Shown in pieces: positions 27,784 through 36,120 of a stretch of 64,000 nucleotides of DNA (positions are counted from its first letter, which is position 1; every line of letters starts with the position of its first letter). The stretch lies in the NCBI RefSeq assembly GCF_037782385.1, contig NZ_JBBEXD010000001.1, positions 868,001-932,000 of the forward strand, written 5' to 3'. Both the position numbers and the translations under genes were made by a program. The notes under the pieces are model-generated. The model saw only the letters and a program-made list of their open reading frames with translations, did not search any database and had not been told where the DNA came from. The stretch is from Ascidiimonas meishanensis (GTDB taxonomy: Bacteria; Bacteroidota; Bacteroidia; Flavobacteriales; Flavobacteriaceae).

Positions 27784-28284
27784 CTATTCCTTAATTTTAA
27801 CACCATCTGCTAAAAACGAATAGGTCTTTTTAGGCTTTGTAATTGAAGTAATATACTCTTTTGATTTTCCAGCATCCTTAGCATAATGTCTTTGTTCTTC
27901 TACAGACACTAAATTTACAAATGCTTTTCCTTGAATAATTACTTCCTTCCCTTCTATATCTTTAGGCACAAAAAAGCTGTAGTCTTTAAATTTAACCATT
28001 ACTTCTTCATTATCTATTAGGGCAAGTTTCATCCAACAACCTTTCGCCTTGCAAACAGCATTCACGTTTGCTTTCATAGTTAGTTGCAAGCTATCTTCGG
28101 TTTCCATGTAAGAATACATATCAAATATTTTTTCATTGGAAATAGTACCCAAGACAGTAAAGTCGTTACCATAACTATTATAAGTAACTTTTTCTTCTTG
28201 AGCATTCCCTGTGAATAAAATAAAAATAAAAATTGTCGTAAAAATTAAACGGTATCCCCTAGATTGTCTTATTTGTTTTTTCAT
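27784..28284 (-). CDS. DUF4920 domain-containing exported protein
   Basis: A 166-residue protein with a signal peptide ending near FTGNAQ, so periplasmic or surface located. The middle contains VNAVCKAKGCWMKLAL, a conserved Cys-x4-Cys-W element of DUF4920 proteins, which may bind metal or form a disulfide. The family function is unknown. A -7 element TATTTTTG is present on the minus strand at 28308-28301 (17 bases upstream of the ATG), without a well-spaced -33. It is the first gene of an operon with mnmD. Confidence 0.88.
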   Translation of the reverse strand: MKKQIRQSRGYRLIFTTIFIFILFTGNAQEEKVTYNSYGNDFTVLGTISNEKIFDMYSYMETEDSLQLTMKANVNAVCKAKGCWMKLALIDNEEVMVKFKDYSFFVPKDIEGKEVIIQGKAFVNLVSVEEQRHYAKDAGKSKEYITSITKPKKTYSFLADGVKIKE

Positions 28285-28441
28285 GAATTACTATTTTCCA
28301 CAAAAATAATGGCTTTTGTCATAATATTGAGTTCTCCAAGCTGTTAAATTAATTAACTTTGTATAGAAAACCATTTTTTGTATTTCTATTTCGGAAAACA
28401 AAAGTGTTTTTAAATTCAATAGACTCATAAATTAATGCCAG

Positions 28442-29512
28442 ATGAAGAATCAAACTATATTAAAGATTGATGTGGAAAAATCTAAAACTTCAAAAATAAA
28501 CGAGGTTGATTTTGAAAATTTAAACTTCGGTAGCATATTTACAGATCATATGTTTGTATGTGACTATAGAGATGGTGTTTGGGAAGCACCAAAAATTCTT
28601 CCCTACCAATCTATTTCGCTAGACCCTTCTGCAAGAGTCTTTCACTATGGTCAGGCAGTATTTGAAGGAATGAAAGCTTTTAAAGATGATAAAGAAAAAG
28701 TTTGGCTATTTAGACCAGACGAAAATTTTATGCGTATCAACAAATCATCTAAGCGATTAGCAATACCAGAATTTCCAGAAGAGTATTTTTTTGAAGGATT
28801 AAAAACGCTTTTAAAACTAGACGATGTGTGGATTAAAAAAGGATATGGTAACTCCTTATATATAAGGCCATTTGTAATTGCAACACAACCAAGTGTTCTA
28901 GCGTCTCCTGCCTCAGAATATAAATTCATCATCATTTGTTCACCTGCCCAATCTTACTATGGTGGAGAAGTAAGAGTGAAAATAGCAGATCACTACAGTA
29001 GGGCTGCTAGTGGTGGTTTTGGTGCTGCAAAAGCAGCTGGGAACTATGCGGGACAGTTTTACCCTACTAGTTTGGCTCAACAAGAAGGCTATCAACAAAT
29101 TATTTGGACCGATGCCAATACTCATGAATACATAGAAGAAGCCGGCACTATGAATATATTTTTCCGAATTAACGATACGTTAATTACCTGCCCCGTAAGC
29201 GATCGTATTCTTGATGGTGTTACCAGAAAAAGTGTGATTGATATTGCCAAAGATGCCGGAATTGATATTGAAATTAGACCTATAAAAGTTTCTGAAATTT
29301 TAGATGCAGCCAAATCCAATCAACTTAAAGAAATTTTTGGAAGTGGAACCGCTGCCGTTATCAACCCGATAAAGGGTTTTGGATACAAAGAAGAAAAATA
29401 CGAGCTACCCGTAATAGATAAATCATACGCAGATTTCTTTAAGAAAACTTTAATGGATATTCAGTATAATAAAGCGGAAGATAAATTTGGTTGGCGATAT
29501 GGTATAATATAA
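28442..29512 (+). CDS. ilvE: Branched-chain amino-acid aminotransferase
   Basis: A 356-residue fold-type IV pyridoxal-phosphate enzyme that transaminates Leu, Ile and Val with 2-oxoglutarate. Seen are FHYGQAVFEGMKAF near the N-terminus, the lysine in GGFGAAKAAGNYAGQ that holds the cofactor, and EEAGTMNIFF, GTRKSV-like and FGSGTAAVI cofactor loops. Length is right for the eukaryote-like class II enzymes common in Bacteroidota. A -7 element TAACTTTG at 28354-28361 lies 80 bases upstream. It stands alone and ends in a bidirectional terminator. Confidence 0.95.
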   Translation: MKNQTILKIDVEKSKTSKINEVDFENLNFGSIFTDHMFVCDYRDGVWEAPKILPYQSISLDPSARVFHYGQAVFEGMKAFKDDKEKVWLFRPDENFMRINKSSKRLAIPEFPEEYFFEGLKTLLKLDDVWIKKGYGNSLYIRPFVIATQPSVLASPASEYKFIIICSPAQSYYGGEVRVKIADHYSRAASGGFGAAKAAGNYAGQFYPTSLAQQEGYQQIIWTDANTHEYIEEAGTMNIFFRINDTLITCPVSDRILDGVTRKSVIDIAKDAGIDIEIRPIKVSEILDAAKSNQLKEIFGSGTAAVINPIKGFGYKEEKYELPVIDKSYADFFKKTLMDIQYNKAEDKFGWRYGII

Positions 29513-29514
29513 TA

Positions 29515-29551
29515 ATGAAAAAGGCTATCCTTTCAAGATAGCCTTTTTCAT
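29515..29551. terminator. Bidirectional terminator between ilvE and the MazG-like gene
   Basis: ATGAAAAAGGCTATC (29515-29529) and GATAGCCTTTTTCAT (29537-29551) form a perfect 15-bp stem with a 7-base loop. The A- and T-rich arm ends serve as U-tracts on both strands. The minus-strand gene's stop codon (29548-29550) lies inside the stem. Confidence 0.93.
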
Positions 29552-29934
29552 TTGTTAAGAATTTTTTCAATATTTGGCTTAAAATAATCTGGCCCTTTTA
29601 AGACCTTACCATCATCTCTATAAATGGGCTTACCATCTTTACCCAATTTGCTCATATTACTTCTCTGAATCTCGTCAAAAACCTCTTCAATTTTATATTG
29701 CATACCATGTTCCAATATTGTGCCACATAATATATAAAGCATATCTCCAAGAGCATCTGCCACTTCTATTAGATCATTTTCTAATGCCGCTTCAAGATAT
29801 TCTTCATTTTCTTCTGCCATTAAATTATAACGCAATTTTAATTTTTTTTTATCCAAATTTGCCTTAGGCTGTGTTTCAACACCAAGACCAAATGCAGTAT
29901 GAAATTCTTCAACTGATTTAAGTGCGTGTTTCAT
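29548..29934 (-). CDS. MazG-like nucleoside triphosphate pyrophosphohydrolase
   Basis: A 128-residue all-alpha NTP-PPase. The metal-binding pattern is seen in EENEEYLEAALENDLIEVADALGDMLYILCGT, with ExxE and ExxD separated as in MazG and phosphoribosyl-ATP pyrophosphohydrolases; only its key parts are cited. It would hydrolyse non-canonical or excess nucleoside triphosphates to monophosphates. The C-terminal YRDDGKVLKGPDYFKPN segment is common in this family. A single gene, divergent from the small membrane protein at 29972. Confidence 0.9.
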   Translation of the reverse strand: MKHALKSVEEFHTAFGLGVETQPKANLDKKKLKLRYNLMAEENEEYLEAALENDLIEVADALGDMLYILCGTILEHGMQYKIEEVFDEIQRSNMSKLGKDGKPIYRDDGKVLKGPDYFKPNIEKILNK

Positions 29935-29971
29935 AGTTGTATTTTAAGTAATTTTGCTTAAAAATAATAAT

Positions 29972-30160
29972 ATGTTTAGTACAGGGCAATATATTTTTGC
30001 AATTCTCTTTATAATAGTTTTTACCTTTTTCATTGCTTTAAGCTATATAAAAGACAAAAATCTGCATGCAAAGTTTTATAAAAATTCTTGGCTGATACTT
30101 ATTGGCTTTATCATTTTCGTAATAATTCTTTTCCTAATTAAGTATTTTATCAAGAATTAA
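29972..30160 (+). CDS. Small two-helix membrane protein
   Basis: A 62-residue hydrophobic protein starting MFSTGQYIFA. Two probable membrane helices lie at about residues 7-25 and 41-59, separated by a short charged loop (SYIKDKNLHAKFYKNSW) and ending with KYFIKN. I chose the ATG at 29972 over an in-frame TTG six codons upstream. I do not recognise a named family; similar small proteins are common in Flavobacteriaceae genomes. It is divergent from the MazG-like gene. Confidence 0.7.
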   Translation: MFSTGQYIFAILFIIVFTFFIALSYIKDKNLHAKFYKNSWLILIGFIIFVIILFLIKYFIKN

Positions 30161-30275
30161 TATCCGAATTTCCTTTATTCTTAAATATAATCTGGTTGAC
30201 TTTAATTTATAAGAAAATTCACTTTTTTATCACCAAAAAGAACTAATTTCGAAGAGTGGTCTTAAATTAAATGCA

Positions 30276-30455
30276 ATGATAATTTTTTTTGTTATTTTAT
30301 CAGTGCTTCTTTGTATTAACATTTTACTTTTAAGTTTTAGTGTTAATAAGTTGCCAGATAAAAATACTGCTAAAAATAAAAATACAGTACTTAGGAATGA
30401 GGTTCCAGTAGGTGCGAATGAGTACAATTTCCCAAAATATTCTAAGGCAGTCTAA
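30276..30455 (+). CDS. Small single-helix membrane protein
   Basis: A 59-residue reading frame, ATG at 30276 and stop at 30453-30455. Residues 2-22 are a strongly hydrophobic helix (IIFFVILSVLLCINILLLSF), followed by a charged basic and polar tail ending NEYNFPKYSKAV. Codon use looks like that of neighbours and the layout of one anchor plus soluble tail is sensible. No homologue is recognised. It lies between another small membrane protein and the SRPBCC gene. Short, so some risk that it is not translated. Confidence 0.5.
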   Translation: MIIFFVILSVLLCINILLLSFSVNKLPDKNTAKNKNTVLRNEVPVGANEYNFPKYSKAV

Positions 30456-30604
30456 TATTTTTTTAAGTTGAAATAATTTATTTATTCCAAAACATTCAAA
30501 TCTGGATGTCACTGAGCATTTTTCAATGTGAATTATTCACTTTGAAAAAGTATGGTTGTTTTTATTATTTTGTATCTTAGTAAGCAAGCAATTTTAACAA
30601 CCCT

Positions 30605-31633
30605 ATGAAAGCTTTAAAATATATTATTTTTTTAATACTCATTGGTATAATAGCCATTGCAATTTATACTTCTTTACAACCTTCTGAATACGATATTCAA
30701 AGATCACGGGTAATTAATATTCCAGAAGAAATTGTTTACAATAATATTATTGATTTTAAGAATTGGGCTTCTTGGGGACCTTGGCAAGAGCAAGACCCCA
30801 CTATGACTTATACCTATCCAGATAAAACTAAAGGTATTGGTGGCTCTTATTCTTGGATTGGAAAGGATGGAAAAGGTTCTATGGAAACTCTTAAGGAAGT
30901 TCCTTTTTCAAGTATAGAACAGAAAATTACTTTTGAAGATTTTGAACCTTCAACTGTATATTGGAATTTTGAACCTGAAGAAAATGGCACAAAAGTAACT
31001 TGGGGCATGAAAGGCACCAAAAACTTTATGTTTAAATTATATACCCTTGTTGCTGGTAGTATGGACGAAACAGTAGGCCCTATGTACGAAAGAGGTCTTG
31101 AAAAATTAGATAGTATTCTTCTAGATGACATAAGCAAGTACAGCACCACTATTAATGGGGTAACCCAACACGGGGGAGGTTACTATATTTACAAAAGTAC
31201 CTCTACAAAAATGAGTGATGTGGCAAGAGGAATTAACAATACAATGCCAAAAATTATCGCATATGCTGCTAAAAATAATATAACCGCCGCAGGTGCGCCT
31301 TTTATCATTTATCACAAATGGGATGAAGAAAATAATGCCACTGTTTTTTCAGTGTGCTACCCAACTACAGATAGAGTTATCACAGCTGATGAGAGTTCTA
31401 TTCTAACTGGAGAATTGAAACCTTTTACTGCTTTGAAAGCTACATTAAAAGGGAATTATTCTAACCTACAAGAAACATGGAACCAGGCAATGGAACATAT
31501 TAAACAAAACGGATTACAAGAAAATACAGAAGGAACCTATATAGAATCTTATTCAAATTATCTTTTAAACCATCCTAATCCTTCTGATTGGATTACGGAG
31601 ATTTATATACCATTACAGCCTGCTGATAAGTAA
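30605..31633 (+). CDS. SRPBCC-domain and GyrI-like effector-binding protein
   Basis: A 342-residue protein with an N-terminal membrane anchor (residues about 5-22). The first half (about 30-175) is an SRPBCC/polyketide cyclase-like lipid or ligand pocket, recognisable from SRVINIPEEIVYNNIIDFKNWASWGPW and GTKVTWGMKGT. The second half (about 185-340) resembles the GyrI/AraC effector-binding domain, ending in TEIYIPLQPADK. Both halves are small-molecule pockets; the ligand is unknown. The gene stands upstream of crcB by 27 bases. Confidence 0.85.
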   Translation: MKALKYIIFLILIGIIAIAIYTSLQPSEYDIQRSRVINIPEEIVYNNIIDFKNWASWGPWQEQDPTMTYTYPDKTKGIGGSYSWIGKDGKGSMETLKEVPFSSIEQKITFEDFEPSTVYWNFEPEENGTKVTWGMKGTKNFMFKLYTLVAGSMDETVGPMYERGLEKLDSILLDDISKYSTTINGVTQHGGGYYIYKSTSTKMSDVARGINNTMPKIIAYAAKNNITAAGAPFIIYHKWDEENNATVFSVCYPTTDRVITADESSILTGELKPFTALKATLKGNYSNLQETWNQAMEHIKQNGLQENTEGTYIESYSNYLLNHPNPSDWITEIYIPLQPADK

Positions 31634-31660
31634 TTTTTTTGTTTTTCTGAACGTATTTAC

Positions 31661-32029
31661 ATGAAACAATTATTGTTAGTCTTTTTAGGTGGTGGTTTAG
31701 GAAGTAGCCTTCGTTATATGATTACCAAATGGCTGAATCCTAATTTTACGATTCCACTTGGAACCCTCGCGGTAAACATTATAGGATCACTATTAATTGG
31801 TATTATACTAGGTCTGGCATCTAGAGGTAATACTATTTCAACCTCGCAGACGTTACTTTTAGCAACCGGATTCTGCGGAGGATTCACAACTTTTTCTACT
31901 TTTTCTTTTGAAAACAATGCGTTCCTTAAATCTGGTGATTTTTTGAATTTTGCGCTCTACACTATTCTAAGCATATCAGGCGGAATTTTTGCAGTTATGA
32001 CGGGCTTTTGGATCTCTAAGCAGCTGTAA
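31661..32029 (+). CDS. crcB: Fluoride efflux channel CrcB/Fluc
   Basis: A 122-residue protein with four membrane helices. Family elements are LGGGLGSSLRYMI at the N-terminus, GTLAVNIIGSLLIGI and the fluoride-path motif GFCGGFTTFSTFSFE. Works as an antiparallel dimer that lets fluoride leave the cell. The gap to the previous gene is 27 bases, too short for a fluoride riboswitch, and none is seen. It is likely co-transcribed with the SRPBCC gene. Confidence 0.94.
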   Translation: MKQLLLVFLGGGLGSSLRYMITKWLNPNFTIPLGTLAVNIIGSLLIGIILGLASRGNTISTSQTLLLATGFCGGFTTFSTFSFENNAFLKSGDFLNFALYTILSISGGIFAVMTGFWISKQL

Positions 32030-32164
32030 ATAAATATCTTACACTAACCAAAATGAAAATCATTTCTTCTAAAACGTTTTAGTTCTTTTTCTTAAATTTT
32101 TGTATTCTCATTATTTTGAAAAAAATACAAAAAACGGAGTATCAATCTGCTAATTTTTACCGCT

Positions 32165-32276
32165 GATAATTCTATTACCCTAATTTTTTATAGGGTAAAT
32201 TTCATAATAACATAAAAATGCCTTCACAAACCCTATTATTTTTTGGGTTAATATTCTTTTAACATAGATTTAACCC
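32165..32276. promoter_or_regulatory. Cluster of ACCC/GGGT inverted repeats before the P-II gene
   Basis: TTACCCTA (32175-32182) faces TAGGGTAA (32191-32198), AACCC (32229-32233) faces GGGTTAA (32245-32251), and this again faces TTAACCC (32270-32276). Repeated half-sites of alternating direction directly before a nitrogen-regulated operon suggest an operator or folded leader. The role is inferred. Confidence 0.45.
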
Positions 32277-32294
32277 AATCAAATTATTTTATTT

Positions 32295-32633
32295 ATGAAA
32301 AAAATAGAGGCTATTATTCGTAAGTCAAAATTTACTGAAGTCAAAGATGCACTTCATGAAATTGAGGTTAATTTTTTTAGCTATTGGGATGTTACCGGAG
32401 TGGGTAACGAAAAAGAAGGACACGTTTATCGCGGTATTACCTATAGTACTACCGACATTCAAAGAAGATACGTTTCCATAGTTATTTCAGATGATTTTCT
32501 GGAAAAGGCTGTTGAAGCTATTTTGACCGCCGCATACACAGGAAATGTAGGGGATGGTAAAATATTTGTTTCAGAAGTAGAAGAAACATATAGAATTAGA
32601 ACCCGCGAAAAAGGCCCTGAATCTTTGAAATAA
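32295..32633 (+). CDS. P-II family nitrogen regulatory protein
   Basis: A 112-residue GlnK/GlnB-type signal protein. The T-loop reads GNEKEGHVYRGITYSTTDIQRRYV; the tyrosine of YRG is kept, while the rest is shorter and more polar than in Escherichia coli. The B-loop is TGNVGDGKIFV and the C-loop RIRTREKG. It should sense ATP/ADP and 2-oxoglutarate and gate the ammonium transporter encoded 41 bases downstream. The unusual T-loop suggests partner contacts adapted to this transporter. Confidence 0.93.
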   Translation: MKKIEAIIRKSKFTEVKDALHEIEVNFFSYWDVTGVGNEKEGHVYRGITYSTTDIQRRYVSIVISDDFLEKAVEAILTAAYTGNVGDGKIFVSEVEETYRIRTREKGPESLK

Positions 32634-32674
32634 ACCTTCTTTCTAACACTTTACAATTTAATAAAATAAAAATT

Positions 32675-33919
32675 ATGGAAGTTATTACACTCACAGCAAA
32701 TAATATATGGATGATGGTTTGTACCGCTCTAGTGTTCTTTATGCACTTGGGCTTTTCTTTCCTAGAAATAGGACTTACCAGACAAAAAAATACAATCAAT
32801 ATTCTTTTTAAAAATATCTTTATTATTTGCGTTGGATTACTATTATACTGTTTTGTAGGATTTAACTTGATGTATCCTGGCACTTTTTGGAATGGCATTT
32901 TACCAGATTATTTTATCAATCTTTTTGGATTGAGCGCACCAACTGTGGAAGGAGCATTAGATTTAACCTATAATGAAGGATATACCTATTGGACAGATTT
33001 TCTCTTTCAGGGTATGTTTGCAGCTACCGCAGCTACTATAGTTTCTGGAGCTGTTGCAGAACGTGTTAAAATAGGAAGCTTTATGATCTTTACTATTTTA
33101 TATGTAGGTATTGTTTATCCCATCGTTGGTTCTTGGAAATGGGGCGGTGGATTTTTAGATAATTGGGGTTTTTATGATTTTGCTGGTTCTACTCTTGTAC
33201 ATTCCGTAGGAGGTTGGGCTGCACTAATTGCAGTATATCTTCTAGGGTCAAGAATTGGGAAGTTTGACAAAGATGGTAAGCCACAGGCGATTCCTGGTCA
33301 TAATTTACCTCTTGCCACTGCCGGTGTACTAATACTATGGTTAGGCTGGTTTGGATTTAATGGTGGTTCTGTACTTTCAGCAGACCCTGGAGCAACTTCA
33401 CTTACTTTAGTAACTACTTGCCTTGCCGCTGCCGCCGGAGGTGTTTCCGCATTTCTATTCTCTACAATGCTTTACAAAAACTTAGATTTAACTATGTTTC
33501 TTAATGGAATTTTAGGAGGTCTTGTAGGTATTACTGCCGGTGCTGATCAAATGACACCTACCAGTGCTATTTTAATTGGACTTATTGCCGGAGTAATTAT
33601 TGTTTTAGGAGTTGCGCTTATAGACAGATTAAAATTGGATGATCCGGTTGGAGCAATTGCGGTACACTTAATTTGTGGAATATGGGGAACGTTAGCTGTT
33701 GGTATCTTTGGAGCCATGGCAGGGTTTGATCAATTCTTGGTTCAACTTTATGGAGTTCTCATTATTGGTGGCTTCTGTATAGTTACCTCTTTTATCTTCC
33801 TTTTCATTTTAAAGAAAACTATTGGTATACGAGTGAGCCGTGAAGAAGAAATTGAAGGTTTAGATCTTCATGAACATGGAATGGTTTCATATTCAGACTT
33901 CCGAATGAATCAACATTAA
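32675..33919 (+). CDS. amt: Ammonium transporter
   Basis: A 414-residue membrane protein with about eleven helices. Typical Amt elements are GAVAERVKIGSFMIF, WGGGFLDNWGFYDFAGSTLVHSVGG with the pore histidine region, and DDPVGAIAVHLICGIWGTLAVG with the second twin histidine. It carries ammonium into the cell. Regulation by the P-II protein encoded just upstream is expected, as in glnK-amtB operons. A hairpin without U-tract follows, then the porin gene. Confidence 0.95.
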   Translation: MEVITLTANNIWMMVCTALVFFMHLGFSFLEIGLTRQKNTINILFKNIFIICVGLLLYCFVGFNLMYPGTFWNGILPDYFINLFGLSAPTVEGALDLTYNEGYTYWTDFLFQGMFAATAATIVSGAVAERVKIGSFMIFTILYVGIVYPIVGSWKWGGGFLDNWGFYDFAGSTLVHSVGGWAALIAVYLLGSRIGKFDKDGKPQAIPGHNLPLATAGVLILWLGWFGFNGGSVLSADPGATSLTLVTTCLAAAAGGVSAFLFSTMLYKNLDLTMFLNGILGGLVGITAGADQMTPTSAILIGLIAGVIIVLGVALIDRLKLDDPVGAIAVHLICGIWGTLAVGIFGAMAGFDQFLVQLYGVLIIGGFCIVTSFIFLFILKKTIGIRVSREEEIEGLDLHEHGMVSYSDFRMNQH

Positions 33920-33936
33920 GATATCATAAAAATAAA

Positions 33937-33962
33937 ACGGAGCACTCCGCCAAGTGCTCCGT
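33937..33962 (+). other. Hairpin between ammonium transporter and porin genes
   Basis: ACGGAGCACT (33937-33946) and AGTGCTCCGT (33953-33962) pair perfectly around a 6-base loop. No U-run follows, so it is not a standard terminator. It may protect the upstream message or partly attenuate porin expression. Confidence 0.6.
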
Positions 33963-34057
33963 AAGTAACTATTTCATTAAGAAATTTATTGATTAAACGA
34001 AACATAACTATTGATCTTAAGGATCAACTAACTATCAAACAAATTACTTTTTATATT

Positions 34058-35143
34058 ATGAAAACAATTACAATTACAAATATCGTAAAAAAAGTATTTT
34101 TTCTAACACTTTTTTTATCAAGTTTACAAATTTTCGCTCAAGAAGAAGAGAAAAAATCAAAATTTACCTTTAGCGGAAGCGTAGATGGATACTTTAGAAC
34201 CAACTTTAACGGTCTCAACAAAGTAGAAACCGATGAGTTTGGAGATATTGTTGCTTTACCTCAAGCACCCGCTTCATCATTTGCAAATGATCCAGGTTTT
34301 GCTCTTGGGATGGTTAACCTTATTGCTGGTTATGAAGGTGAAAAAGTAGGTTTTGTAGCGGATCTTGTTTTTGGTCCTCGTGGTGAAGACGCTGTCTTTG
34401 CTTCCGTTGCACCTAACAATATTGTAAACCAATTATATGTATACTGGAATGTTTCAGAGAAAGTAAAACTTACCTTTGGAAATTTTAATACATATTTAGG
34501 TTACGAGGTAATTTCACCTGCAGCTAACTTCAACTACTCTACATCTTACATGTTCTCTTATGGACCATTTTCACATACAGGTCTTAAAGCAGACTTCGTT
34601 CTTTCAGATAAATGGAGTGCTATGTTAGCTATTATGAACCCTACAGATCTTACAGAGTTTAATCCTTCTTCAAAGTATACCTTAGGAGCACAAATAGGAT
34701 ATGCTGGTGAGAAGGGAAGTACATACCTTAACTTTCTTTACGGAGAGCAAGCTCCAGATAGCGAAGCTACTTTTCAAGTAGACCTTACTACTGGTGCTGA
34801 TATTTCAGATACATTTTACTTAGGTTTCAATGCTACCTATAATGATACAGATGGAGTAGGTTTTTATGGAGCTGCACTTTATCCACAGTTAAAAACATCA
34901 GAAAGTTTTGCAATAGGACTTAGAGCAGAATATTTCAAAGAATTAGAAGATGGTGGCCCTGTTTATGGAGGAGATGTAAGCACAGTAGATTTTACGCTTA
35001 CCGGAAGCTATACTGTAGGGGATTTAACTCTCAAGCCTGAATTGAGATTGGATAGCGTATCAGAAGAGGTATTTCTAGATAGTGATCTTGATCCAACAGA
35101 TAACCTAGCTTCATTTGTTTTAGCAACTATCTACACATTCTAA
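34058..35143 (+). CDS. Outer-membrane porin-like beta-barrel protein
   Basis: A 361-residue protein with signal peptide (MKTITITNIVKKVFFLTLFL...IFAQ). I chose the ATG at 34058 because an in-frame start 69 bases upstream would put a hydrophilic stretch before the signal peptide. The mature chain starts with EEEKKSKFTFSGSVDGYFRTNFNG and has regular beta strands, ending ...SFVLATIYTF with terminal Phe, as in OmpL/bbp2-type porins. Its place after amt suggests it helps nitrogen compounds cross the outer membrane. The gap after amt is 138 bases, so a separate promoter is possible. Confidence 0.85.
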   Translation: MKTITITNIVKKVFFLTLFLSSLQIFAQEEEKKSKFTFSGSVDGYFRTNFNGLNKVETDEFGDIVALPQAPASSFANDPGFALGMVNLIAGYEGEKVGFVADLVFGPRGEDAVFASVAPNNIVNQLYVYWNVSEKVKLTFGNFNTYLGYEVISPAANFNYSTSYMFSYGPFSHTGLKADFVLSDKWSAMLAIMNPTDLTEFNPSSKYTLGAQIGYAGEKGSTYLNFLYGEQAPDSEATFQVDLTTGADISDTFYLGFNATYNDTDGVGFYGAALYPQLKTSESFAIGLRAEYFKELEDGGPVYGGDVSTVDFTLTGSYTVGDLTLKPELRLDSVSEEVFLDSDLDPTDNLASFVLATIYTF

Positions 35144-35204
35144 CTTAAAACAATTTTTTTTTAAATATTCATTCAAGAATATTTAGTCTTAGTTCGTTTT
35201 TATT

Positions 35205-35245
35205 ACTAGAGCCAAATAAAAATTATTTGGCTCTAGTTATTTTTT
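35205..35245. terminator. Bidirectional terminator between porin and DUF1684 genes
   Basis: ACTAGAGCCAAATAA (35205-35219) and TTATTTGGCTCTAGT (35223-35237) form a perfect 15-bp stem with a 3-base loop, followed on the plus strand by TATTTTTT. The minus-strand stop codon begins at its right edge. Confidence 0.9.
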
Positions 35246-35890
35246 AAAAGACTTTACTCCTGCCAAGACCTCCAATGCTAAGTGATTTTCTGAAGGCACC
35301 TTAGGGCATGAATATTTCTTATTATATGCACAATAAGGGTTATATGCCCTATTGAAATCTATAACTATCGTATCTGTTTTAGGTATTGACAGGTTGACAT
35401 ATCTACCTCCTCCATAAGTTTGATTGCCATTGGTTTTATCAGTAAAAAGAAGAAAAAGATCATCTCTATATTCTGGGTCTAATTTTAGCTCCTGATTTTG
35501 GTAGATATTTAATTGATATGTTTTATCAAAAAGTTTAAATTCAACTATTCCATACTTTTTATACTCCGGGGTACGTGAGGTAGTGGTAGGCATCAAAAAA
35601 GGAACTGCATCTGGTGTTCTATTTAAAAGCGCTGTAACCCTATAAAGGCTATCAGGCGAGAAAAAATCTAATCCGGTAAAAGTTTTACGCTGTTTCTCCG
35701 TTAGAGGTGATGTTTCAGGGTTTTTAAAGTCATTATTCATTTCCAACTGAAACTTTCTAACTTCATAAATAAAATCTGTTGTATCCGATACTGGCAAATA
35801 AGAAGTTTCAATTTCATCATGGTAGCGTTTTTCTTTTTTACATGCTATCAAGACTACTAACATAAAGAGAACAAGTAATTTTTGCATCAT
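35237..35890 (-). CDS. DUF1684 domain-containing lipoprotein
   Basis: A 217-residue protein with a lipoprotein signal (MMQKLLVLFMLVVLIAC). The mature part carries the DUF1684 pattern, including SDPxxxRV-like FFSPDSLYRVTALLNR, LFTDKTNGNQTYGGGRYVNL and the C-terminal DFNRAYNPYCAYNKKYSCPKVP with its clustered Cys and Tyr, probably a metal or ligand site. The family function is unknown. It is a single gene facing the porin gene. Confidence 0.9.
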   Translation of the reverse strand: MMQKLLVLFMLVVLIACKKEKRYHDEIETSYLPVSDTTDFIYEVRKFQLEMNNDFKNPETSPLTEKQRKTFTGLDFFSPDSLYRVTALLNRTPDAVPFLMPTTTSRTPEYKKYGIVEFKLFDKTYQLNIYQNQELKLDPEYRDDLFLLFTDKTNGNQTYGGGRYVNLSIPKTDTIVIDFNRAYNPYCAYNKKYSCPKVPSENHLALEVLAGVKSFKK

Positions 35891-36065
35891 ACTATTAGAT
35901 TTTGAGATTAAAAGTACAACATATTCAATTTTTAACTAGCTTTACACCATAATAGAAAATAATCATGCAAACCACAGTCAAAAATAATGTCTATACCTCT
36001 TGGTTTAAGAGCAGGGCTTTTTTGATTTGTGAATACATTATATAGATATAACTAAATTCAATTAC
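35891..36065. other. Intergenic stretch before an orphan terminator, no clear gene
   Basis: AT-rich. The longest plus-strand frame is a 26-codon frame from ATG at 35964 to TAG near 36044, too short and without a sensible pattern to call. A plus-strand element TAGCTTTA near 35938 is close to a -7 box. Something may be transcribed into the terminator that follows. Confidence 0.4.
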
Positions 36066-36098
36066 AAAAAGCCCGGCATACACGCCGGGCTTTTTAAT
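36066..36098. terminator. GC-rich intrinsic terminator with no gene before it
   Basis: AAAAAGCCCGGC (36066-36077) and GCCGGGCTTTTT (36084-36095) form a perfect 12-bp stem with 6-base loop and T/A ends on both strands. On the plus strand no gene lies upstream; on the minus strand no gene starts between it and the MFS gene. Confidence 0.85.
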
Positions 36099-36120
36099 TT
36101 TACAATGATTCCTACATCGT

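Noticed and set aside
31634..31660. Possible fluoride riboswitch before crcB
   Set aside because: The gap is only 27 bases and lacks the conserved aptamer elements.
35964..36044. 26-codon plus-strand frame before the orphan terminator
   Set aside because: Too short and without signal, helix or family pattern to be called a gene.
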